Both the position numbers and the translations under genes were made by a program. This document shows positions 1 to 5,949 of a stretch of 7,270 nucleotides of DNA, one piece after another. A model generated the notes under the pieces. That model had not been told where the DNA came from. It saw only the letters and a list, made by a program, of their open reading frames with translations, and searched no databases. Source of the stretch: CAWFKW01 sp964568655 (GTDB lineage: Bacteria > Bacteroidota > Ignavibacteria > Tepidaquicellales > OLB5); contig CAZMRG010000159.1 of the NCBI GenBank assembly GCA_964568655.1, positions 1-7,270 of the forward strand, in the 5' to 3' direction. Position 1 is the first letter of the stretch, and each line of letters opens with the position of its first letter.

Positions 1-2391
1 ATAGATGAATATGATTATCTTTTGAATTTTGGAAGGATTGGGCTGGGTTATCGCAATGCCCGTGAAAAAATAACATCAGAATCTTATTACACAGATTATT
101 ATGGAAGTCCGCAGACAGCCTTTACAGATTATTATACCTATATTATTCACACGTTTTCTTTGGGATTTGGGGTTGGTAATAAGACTCTTTCAGCCGGTGT
201 ACTTTTGGAATACCAGATGAAGGATGAAAGCGAAGGCCTGGAGGATTTTACAAATCCGAATCCGAGATACAGACTAGGTTTTGGTATATTGTATCGTCCG
301 TTTAGTTTCCTATCAGCTTCATTTGTGTATAAATCAAGAGAAGCGCTTTCGATACATAACAGCATCAGCAATAAATTAATGGCCGGATTCGCTCTTAGAC
401 CTTTCAGAAATGACCGTTTAACTTTGGCTGGCGATTTCAGCGTTATCCCAAAATCAGGCAGCAATGAATTCGATTTCTATTCAGTAAAACTCGGCGCTGA
501 TTTCAAAGTACTTCCCGGAATTTCTCTCAATGCCAATTTCACGTTAATTCAGGATAACATCAGAAATGATATGCTTAGCCTTGGATTTAGAATAGAAAGC
601 CCTCATGCCTCTGTTAGATACAATCAGTCCCTTAGCAATACTGTATCAAGAGATATTCCACAGCCATACATTTCAAATAATCAAAGTGAACATTTATTCA
701 ATTTTTATCCAAACTCCAAATACAAATATGTCGGTTCATCTCTCTCGTTATCTTATTACTCTGAAAAGAAAGAGAGCTTTATCCCTGAAAAGAAACGAGT
801 GGTTGAAATAACGCTCTCAGGCTCGCTGCAGGATTATAACACCGATGACGTTTTCTTCGGGCTGCTTGGCAAAGCTAAGCGCAGCGTGCACGAAGTGATA
901 GCCGATATTGACTATGCCGCTAACGACCCCTCGGTGAAAGGAATGCTGCTGAGGATCTATCCGCTGGCAACGGGCAGGCTTGATATAAGCGCGCCTATGG
1001 AAGAGCTTGGGGAAGCGCTGGACAGATTTAAAGCCAAGGAGAAAACTATTACTGCATATTTCCCGCAGGATGCGGGCCCGGCTGAATATTATATAGCAAC
1101 TTATGCAAACGATATTGTCCTGCCGCCGGAAGGATTGTTCTTCTATGGATTAAGCATCAATGTTTTTAATTACAAACAGTTCCTGCAGAAATACGGAATC
1201 GAGCTTCAGAATGTTTACGCCGGAAAATATAAGCTCACATTCCAGGGAATACTGGATTCATCTTCCGAAGAAGGAAAAGAAGTTATCAACAGGGTTCTTG
1301 ATATTATTTATGAAAAAATGATGGGACGGCTTGTTTCGGCGCGCAACATAACTTTGGACGATTATATGAAGACAAAGATCTCACAGCCAATGAGCGCCAA
1401 TGATGCTTTACGGCTTGGACTAGTGGATAAGCTTGGGTGGTATGAAGACGCGAAAAAGATTTCAGAGGACCATACAAAAACCGCAGATGTTGTAAAATAT
1501 CTTAACCGCAGCGAATGGGATAACGGTTGGGGTGAGCCTGACGGGATTGCAATAATCGGAGTATATGCTTCAATTACGCCGGGCGAGAGTCAGCCACCGC
1601 CGCCTGTAACTCTGCCGATCCCCTATTTAGGAGGCGGCCGTTCAACAGGCTCGGAATCAGTAGTTCGTCAGCTGGAAGATGCTTTTGCAAATCCAAAAAT
1701 CAAAGCAATTATTTTGCGCGTTGATTCCGGCGGCGGCTCAGCGCTTGCATCAGGCGAAATTAATGACGCGGTAATCCGCTTAAAGAAAAAGTATAAAAAA
1801 CCGTTCTATGTATCCATGGGCGGGGCTGCAGCGTCAGGCGGATATTATGTATCCGCAAGCGCTGATAAAATTTTCTCGGATGAACTTACAATAACGGGAA
1901 GCATCGGCGTTTTCACAACAAGGCCGAATGTTGATAGCCTGCTTGAACAGCAAAAATTAAAAGTCGAAAACTTTAAGCGCGGCGAGAATTCTGACATCAC
2001 AACATATTACAGAAAGCTAACGCCTTCTGAAATTGAAATTATACAAAACCTGATCGATTTTTACTATGACCGCTTTGTGGACGCTGTATCCGAAGGCAGA
2101 AAACTTTCCCGCGAAGAAGTTGAGCAGGTTGCGCAGGGGCACGTATGGCTGGGAAGCGACGCGATTAACAAAGGACTTGTTGATGAGATAGGCGGATTGT
2201 ATGACGCGGTTCAGTACGCAAAAAAGAAAACAGGAATGGGAAAGAGGTTCAAGCTGGTTTATTATTCAGTTCCGGGCGGCCAATCTGTATCAGACGTTTT
2301 TACCGCAACGGCGCTGCAATATATACAGGCAAACCTGCTGAATCTCGTTTCGCCTGATGGCTCTGATGACAATATTGAGATAAAATACTGA
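1..2391 (+). CDS. sppA: SppA-type S49 signal peptide peptidase with N-terminal beta-barrel-like domain (5' partial)
   Basis: The reading frame is open from base 1, so the true start lies upstream; the TTG at 22 is only an internal codon. Numbering from base 1 gives 796 codons. Residues 1 to about 258 show alternating aromatic/polar strands with turns (for example SLGFGVGNKTLSAGV), resembling an outer-membrane beta-barrel and not the single membrane anchor of E. coli SppA. Residues ~266-490 form the first S49 domain, with the predicted general-base lysine in AGKYK at K411 (bases 1231-1233). Residues ~515-770 form the second S49 domain, with RVDSGGGS (D575-S580) and the predicted nucleophile S612 in AAASGGYY (bases 1834-1836), followed by TGSIGVF. 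In E. coli SppA, Lys209 and Ser409 form the dyad that degrades cleaved signal peptides, and both seem preserved here. The SAxEPF stretch that usually follows the lysine is altered to LTFQGI. A proline run (532-535) lies in a loop. An active envelope protease is likely; outer-membrane attachment is inferred. Confidence 0.9.
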   Translation: MDEYDYLLNFGRIGLGYRNAREKITSESYYTDYYGSPQTAFTDYYTYIIHTFSLGFGVGNKTLSAGVLLEYQMKDESEGLEDFTNPNPRYRLGFGILYRPFSFLSASFVYKSREALSIHNSISNKLMAGFALRPFRNDRLTLAGDFSVIPKSGSNEFDFYSVKLGADFKVLPGISLNANFTLIQDNIRNDMLSLGFRIESPHASVRYNQSLSNTVSRDIPQPYISNNQSEHLFNFYPNSKYKYVGSSLSLSYYSEKKESFIPEKKRVVEITLSGSLQDYNTDDVFFGLLGKAKRSVHEVIADIDYAANDPSVKGMLLRIYPLATGRLDISAPMEELGEALDRFKAKEKTITAYFPQDAGPAEYYIATYANDIVLPPEGLFFYGLSINVFNYKQFLQKYGIELQNVYAGKYKLTFQGILDSSSEEGKEVINRVLDIIYEKMMGRLVSARNITLDDYMKTKISQPMSANDALRLGLVDKLGWYEDAKKISEDHTKTADVVKYLNRSEWDNGWGEPDGIAIIGVYASITPGESQPPPPVTLPIPYLGGGRSTGSESVVRQLEDAFANPKIKAIILRVDSGGGSALASGEINDAVIRLKKKYKKPFYVSMGGAAASGGYYVSASADKIFSDELTITGSIGVFTTRPNVDSLLEQQKLKVENFKRGENSDITTYYRKLTPSEIEIIQNLIDFYYDRFVDAVSEGRKLSREEVEQVAQGHVWLGSDAINKGLVDEIGGLYDAVQYAKKKTGMGKRFKLVYYSVPGGQSVSDVFTATALQYIQANLLNLVSPDGSDDNIEIKY

Positions 2392-2396
2392 CTATG

Positions 2397-2463
2397 CCTC
2401 ACCCCCGCCCGCCCATGGCGGGCTTCCCCCTCTCCTACAAGGAGAGGGGGTCAGGGGGTGAGG
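2397..2463. repeat. Nested palindromic intergenic repeat (three-stem), possible terminator
   Basis: An outer perfect 10-bp stem (CCTCACCCCC at 2397-2406, GGGGGTGAGG at 2454-2463) encloses two further hairpins. One has 7-bp arms (GCCCGCC 2407-2413, GGCGGGC 2417-2423) around a 3-base loop. The other has 10-bp arms (CCCCCTCTCC 2426-2435, GGAGAGGGGG 2441-2450) around a 5-base loop. The CCTCACCCC...GGGGTGAGG framework resembles palindromic repeats dispersed in many bacterial genomes. It starts 5 bases after the sppA stop. In RNA it would fold very stably and could end or protect the sppA transcript, but no T-tract follows, so a classical intrinsic terminator is doubtful. Confidence 0.85.
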
Positions 2464-2475
2464 AGTCCAGAATTC

Positions 2476-2499
2476 GCGGAACTAAACCTATTGTTCCGC
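2476..2499. promoter_or_regulatory. Inverted repeat overlapping the -33 region, possible operator
   Basis: GCGGAAC (2476-2482) and GTTCCGC (2493-2499) are perfect 7-bp inverted arms separated by 10 bases. The right arm overlaps the last base of the TTG proposed as the -33 element of the promoter before the gene at 2546. The spacing would suit a dimeric regulator, but it could also be a short hairpin by chance. I do not recognise a known operator. Confidence 0.3.
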
Positions 2500-2518
2500 C
2501 GTATAACATCTAATTTTG
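2490..2518 (+). promoter_or_regulatory. Bacteroidota-type promoter for the first BNR gene
   Basis: ATTG at 2490-2493 is followed 17 bases later by TAATTTTG (2511-2518), a perfect match to the TAnnTTTG -7 element known for the Bacteroidota primary sigma factor. The spacing falls within the accepted 17-23 base range. Transcription would start near 2525, giving a leader of about 20 bases before the ATG at 2546. No Shine-Dalgarno sequence is present in that leader. Confidence 0.5.
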
Positions 2519-2545
2519 ATTTCTGAATTATTTTAACAGTTTTTT

Positions 2546-3859
2546 ATGATCAAATATATTCTGGTTCCGCTGATTTTTGTATTCGCATATTCATTTTCAT
2601 TTGCACAGACGCAGTACAGAAATATCATGATAACAAATGAAAACAGCCCCGATGAACCGACAGTAGTAATAAACCCTGAAAATACAAATCACATTGTAGC
2701 GGCATGTAATATTGACGCTTATTTTTTCAGCTTTGATGGCGGGTACACATGGAGTTCGCGGAAGCTTGAATCTAAATTCGGCGTATGGGGCGACCCATGT
2801 CTCGCATTCGATACCAAAGACGACCTGTTTTATTTTCATCTTTCATTGGCTAACGGGTTTAGCAACGATAGGATAGTCTGTCAGAAATCAGAGAACGGAG
2901 GAATTACATGGACTGCGGTTGATACAGCGATCGGCCAGAACCCGCCTCATATGCAGGATAAAGAATGGGCATGCATAGATGTTACAAACAGTCTTTACAG
3001 GAATAATGTTTATCTTGCCTGGACGCAATGCGGGCAGGGAAACGGCGTTTATGATAAAGAAGGCGGCACACGTAACCCTGAAACCTCGGAGCCGCAGACG
3101 GATATATTTTTCTCTTTATCAACAGACGAAGGAATTTCATGGAATCAGCCCAAGATAATCAGCACCGAGCCTGGTAGTCCGTGCACCGATGTGCCGAATA
3201 CATTGCTTGGCGTAACATCAACCGTTGGCCCCGACGGGCAATTATATGAATGCTGGTCCAGCGGAAAAGGAATTATTTTCAACCGCTCAACCGACGGGGG
3301 CGCGACGTGGCTGGAAAAAGCGATTACAATCGACTCATTGCCGGCGGGATTTAAATACAGCATACCCGGAATTTATAGATGTTTCGGATTCCCTTCCATC
3401 TCATGCGACAGAACCAGCGGACCGGAACAGGGGAAAATATATGTTTCATGGACAGACCAGAGAAACGGCGCCGAAGATACTGACGTTTGGTTCACTTATT
3501 CTTCTGATAACGGAATCACATGGAGCAAAGTGACGAGAGTTAATAACGATCCTGTGAAAACGCAGCAATTCTGCAGTGCAATGACAATTGACCAATCGAA
3601 CGGACATTTATATTTTCTTTACTATAACAGGCAGGACAAATCATCAAACCTGACAGATGTATTTGTGGCAAGCTCTACTGATGGCGGTTTAACTTTCTCA
3701 AATGAAAAGATAAGCGAGTCATCATTCGATCCGGAAGAAAGCACCTTCTTCGGTGATTATATAAGTATTGCAGCTGTCGACGGAATCGTTCGTCCGGTAT
3801 GGACCCGCCTTGACGGGACCACATCCAGTTTGTGGACAGCGATAATAAATGAAAATTAG
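2546..3859 (+). CDS. Secreted BNR/Asp-box sialidase-like beta-propeller protein, no T9SS sorting domain
   Basis: This is a complete 437-residue protein. Residues 1-20 form a signal peptide (hydrophobic core, likely cleavage FSFA|QTQ), so it is exported through Sec. Six Asp-box motifs of the form S-x-D/N-x-G-x-T/S-W/F lie at 62-69, 115-122, 192-199, 248-255, 319-326 and 377-384, as expected for a six-bladed sialidase-like propeller. Other landmarks shared with the two downstream paralogues are GVWGDP (79-84), FFGDY (401-405) and RPVWTRL (416-422). I see no FRIP-type motif, so sialidase activity is unsupported. The protein stops at LWTAIINEN, exactly where the next paralogue runs on into a linker and sorting domain. 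It is also cysteine-rich, suggesting disulfides in the mature protein. The ATG at 2546 is chosen because the signal peptide begins there and a promoter lies just upstream. Substrate and role are unknown. Confidence 0.88.
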   Translation: MIKYILVPLIFVFAYSFSFAQTQYRNIMITNENSPDEPTVVINPENTNHIVAACNIDAYFFSFDGGYTWSSRKLESKFGVWGDPCLAFDTKDDLFYFHLSLANGFSNDRIVCQKSENGGITWTAVDTAIGQNPPHMQDKEWACIDVTNSLYRNNVYLAWTQCGQGNGVYDKEGGTRNPETSEPQTDIFFSLSTDEGISWNQPKIISTEPGSPCTDVPNTLLGVTSTVGPDGQLYECWSSGKGIIFNRSTDGGATWLEKAITIDSLPAGFKYSIPGIYRCFGFPSISCDRTSGPEQGKIYVSWTDQRNGAEDTDVWFTYSSDNGITWSKVTRVNNDPVKTQQFCSAMTIDQSNGHLYFLYYNRQDKSSNLTDVFVASSTDGGLTFSNEKISESSFDPEESTFFGDYISIAAVDGIVRPVWTRLDGTTSSLWTAIINEN

Positions 3860-3863
3860 CGGC

Positions 3864-3961
3864 GTAGGGGACACATCTTTGAAAACATTTTCAAAAATAA
3901 TATTACAACAATATAAATAAAAAATTTTAACGATAAAAAATCACTGAGATGCGTCCCCTAC
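3864..3961. repeat. MITE-like element with 15-bp GTAGGGGAC terminal inverted repeats
   Basis: GTAGGGGACACATCT (3864-3878) and AGATGCGTCCCCTAC (3947-3961) are inverted arms with one mismatch in 15. They enclose 68 bases of very AT-rich non-coding DNA. The element begins 5 bases after the stop of the first BNR gene. The same terminal sequence recurs after the second BNR gene (5783-5813). The size and layout fit a small non-autonomous mobile element or a dispersed palindromic repeat. No target-site duplication is obvious. Confidence 0.65.
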
Positions 3962-4099
3962 ATGCTCCCCCCTTCTTCCGGCAGGCAGACCCTAACAGGG
4001 AGATACAGAAGCAGTGTAAGTTTCTTTAAATCGCAACATTCTGCAAAAACATCATCATAACTCTTACCTGTTTTCCGTTAATATAAATTAAAATATTAG
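3962..4099. other. Intergenic remainder without a recognisable gene
   Basis: This is the rest of the 297-base gap between the first two BNR genes. It opens with a C-rich stretch and a CCGGCAGGCAG motif (3978-3988), which may be a remnant of another dispersed repeat; beyond that it becomes AT-rich. I see no coding potential, no sorting-domain remnant such as NYPNPFN, and no structured RNA. Confidence 0.4.
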
Positions 4100-4134
4100 C
4101 TTGAATGTAAAATCATTATTGAGGATTTTATAAC
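4100..4134 (+). promoter_or_regulatory. Putative promoter of the second BNR gene, motif shared with the third
   Basis: CTTGAAT (4100-4106) and AGGATTTT (4122-4129) occur with the same spacing as CTTGAAT and AGGATTTT before the third BNR gene (5871-5900). About 22 of 30 aligned bases are identical. TTG at 4101 can serve as a -33 element, but the -7 element is a poor TAnnTTTG match. The ATG at 4157 follows after an AT-rich leader with no Shine-Dalgarno sequence. Confidence 0.3.
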
Positions 4135-4156
4135 AAAATTTTAATTAAATTATTTA

Positions 4157-5773
4157 ATGAAGAAGATATATTTTACCGTACTTGTTTCAATATTATTTTT
4201 ACCATCCATATTGTTCAGCCAATCACCTTATACAAATGTGATGATTGACAATTCAGTTCAAAATGGATTCGCTCCTGAAGAACCTTCTATATGCATAAAC
4301 CCTAAAAATATAAACCAGGTGGTTGGCGGGGCTAATTTAAACCATTCTGATTATTCAACCGATGGCGGCGCAACCTGGGTAACCGGAATAATTACAAATT
4401 CATCATGGGGTGTTTGGGGCGACCCGATAATTACAATCGATACAGCAGGTTCATTCTACTACTTCCACCTTGCTGAAGACCCGGGCCTTGGTTTTCCGTA
4501 TTATGTTGATAGGATCATCGCTCAAAAATCTTCAAACGGCGGAGCAACCTGGAGTAATCCCGGCTCGTTCACAGGATTGAACCTTCCAAAAATCCAGGAT
4601 AAACATGGAATCGCAATAGATTGGACACATGGGCCCAGAGGAAACTGGATCTATGTTACATGGACTGAATTTGACGATTACGGCACTCCCAATCCAGCCG
4701 ATAGCTCCAAGATAATGTTCTCGCGTTCAACGGATGCAGGACTCACATGGTCGACTCCATACAGGCTTAGCAGGCGCGGCGGAGATTGTATGGATGGTGA
4801 TTATACCACAGAAGGGGCTGTGCCCTGCATAGGACCAAATGGCGAGCTCTACGACGCATGGGTAGGGCCATCCGGCGTAAATAGTTTTTCGATATTTTTC
4901 GACAAGTCTACTGACGGCGGAACCACCTGGCTCCCAAACAACATGATAATCGGATCTCAGCCCGGAGGCTGGGATTACCTGATCAGCGGCCTGCAAAGAT
5001 GCAACGGATTGCCGGCTACAGCCTGCGATGTAAGTAATGGCCCATTCAGGGGAAATATATATATTAACTATACCGATAGCGCGGGCCCAAGTGATCACGA
5101 TGTGAAAATATTAAAGTCAACCAATGGCGGTGTGAACTGGAGTTCGCCTATAAGAGTTAACGATGATGCGCCGGGAAAAGAACAATTCCAATCATGGATG
5201 ACAATCGACCAGGTAACCGGAATTATTTATGTTGTTTTTTATGACAGAAGAAATTATACCACCGCTAACACCGATGTATATTTGGCTCACTCAACAGACG
5301 GCGGAAATACGTGGATAAATGAAAGGATAAGCGCAAGTCCGTTTTTACCGACGTCGGGCACATTTTTTGGCGACTATATCGGAATTTCAGCGGCAAGCGG
5401 CCGGGTGAGGCCTATGTGGACGCGCCTTTCCGGAAGCCTTAGCGTGTGGACGGCATTGATTGAATTTCCTGTTGGCGTTAATACGTCAAACAACCAGGTT
5501 CCGGAAACATTTGCTTTGCAGCAGAATTATCCAAATCCGTTTAATCCTTCTACAAAGATCAGATATGATATTCCGAAACAATCTTCGGGCGAAACAACAT
5601 TAAAAGTTTATGACCAGCTTGGCAGAGAAGTTGCTACTTTGGTAAATGAAAAACTCAATCCCGGTTCATATGAAATTAATTGGGACGCCGCAGATTATGC
5701 CAGCGGAGTTTATTATTACAAATTGGTTTCAGGTTCATTTACCGAAACCAAAAAAATGGTGTTGGTAAAATAA
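4157..5773 (+). CDS. Secreted BNR/Asp-box propeller protein with C-terminal T9SS sorting domain
   Basis: This is a complete 538-residue protein. The signal peptide is residues 1-21 (probable cleavage LFS|QSP). The propeller carries six Asp boxes at 67-74, 125-132, 191-198, 251-258, 321-328 and 379-386, mostly STDGGxTW or a close variant. Landmarks include GVWGDP (85-90), YDRRN (362-366), FFGDY (403-407) and RVRPMWTRL (416-424). After a linker, residues ~448-538 are a type A T9SS sorting domain: NYPNPFNPST at 457-466, LKVYDQLGREVATLV at 482-496, SGVYYYKL at 516-523 and terminal KMVLVK. Such domains direct cargo across the outer membrane through the type IX system and are usually cleaved, leaving the protein surface-attached or released. 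Cysteines at 211/224 and 282/290 may pair. It is closer to the third paralogue than to the first. Sialidase catalysis is not supported by visible motifs; binding or structural roles are equally possible. Confidence 0.93.
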   Translation: MKKIYFTVLVSILFLPSILFSQSPYTNVMIDNSVQNGFAPEEPSICINPKNINQVVGGANLNHSDYSTDGGATWVTGIITNSSWGVWGDPIITIDTAGSFYYFHLAEDPGLGFPYYVDRIIAQKSSNGGATWSNPGSFTGLNLPKIQDKHGIAIDWTHGPRGNWIYVTWTEFDDYGTPNPADSSKIMFSRSTDAGLTWSTPYRLSRRGGDCMDGDYTTEGAVPCIGPNGELYDAWVGPSGVNSFSIFFDKSTDGGTTWLPNNMIIGSQPGGWDYLISGLQRCNGLPATACDVSNGPFRGNIYINYTDSAGPSDHDVKILKSTNGGVNWSSPIRVNDDAPGKEQFQSWMTIDQVTGIIYVVFYDRRNYTTANTDVYLAHSTDGGNTWINERISASPFLPTSGTFFGDYIGISAASGRVRPMWTRLSGSLSVWTALIEFPVGVNTSNNQVPETFALQQNYPNPFNPSTKIRYDIPKQSSGETTLKVYDQLGREVATLVNEKLNPGSYEINWDAADYASGVYYYKLVSGSFTETKKMVLVK

Positions 5774-5782
5774 AACGGTTTT

Positions 5783-5813
5783 CTGTAGGGGACGCATCAT
5801 TCGTCCCCTACAG
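5783..5813. terminator. Hairpin of the GTAGGGGACG repeat family, possible terminator
   Basis: CTGTAGGGGACG (5783-5794) and CGTCCCCTACAG (5802-5813) are perfect 12-bp inverted arms around a 7-base loop, 9 bases after the stop of the second BNR gene. Only a weak T-rich stretch follows, so termination is plausible but not textbook. The arms match the ends of the 3864-3961 element, so this may be a short form of that repeat. Confidence 0.55.
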
Positions 5814-5870
5814 CTATTATTACTCTTTTCAAGCCTTAACAAATCATTTGGCATATTTACAAATTATTAT

Positions 5871-5902
5871 CTTGAATATACATATCTAATTTAGGATTTT
5901 TG
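5871..5902 (+). promoter_or_regulatory. Putative promoter of the third BNR gene
   Basis: TTG at 5872-5874 is followed after 20 bases by GATTTTTG (5895-5902), which matches five of the six fixed positions of the Bacteroidota TAnnTTTG element. The surrounding CTTGAAT...AGGATTTT motif is conserved before the second BNR gene. A TATAAT at 5903-5908 lies immediately downstream but has no well-spaced -35 partner. The leader to the ATG at 5950 would be about 40 bases. Confidence 0.3.
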
Positions 5903-5949
5903 TATAATTCAGAGCGTAGAACCTTGTTCAAAACTAATTGCTGAAAGCT

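Noticed and set aside
22..24. TTG as the start codon of the sppA frame
   Set aside because: The frame is open back to base 1 and the barrel-like pattern is already under way, so the gene is cut by the window edge.
3225..3533. A plus-strand open frame of 102 codons inside the first BNR gene
   Set aside because: It is an alternative-frame shadow; the host frame there contains conserved Asp boxes.
4727..5098. A minus-strand open frame of 123 codons
   Set aside because: It is the antisense shadow of the strongly supported second BNR gene; its sequence shows no domain or signal peptide.
5680..5889. A short plus-strand open frame overlapping the end of the second BNR gene and its downstream hairpin
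   Set aside because: It lies out of frame within the sorting domain, runs through the palindromic repeat and encodes nothing recognisable.
5903..5908. TATAAT as a sigma70-type -10 box for the third BNR gene
   Set aside because: The nearest TTGA-like -35 is about 25 bases away, and the overlapping Bacteroidota-type element fits the likely lineage better.
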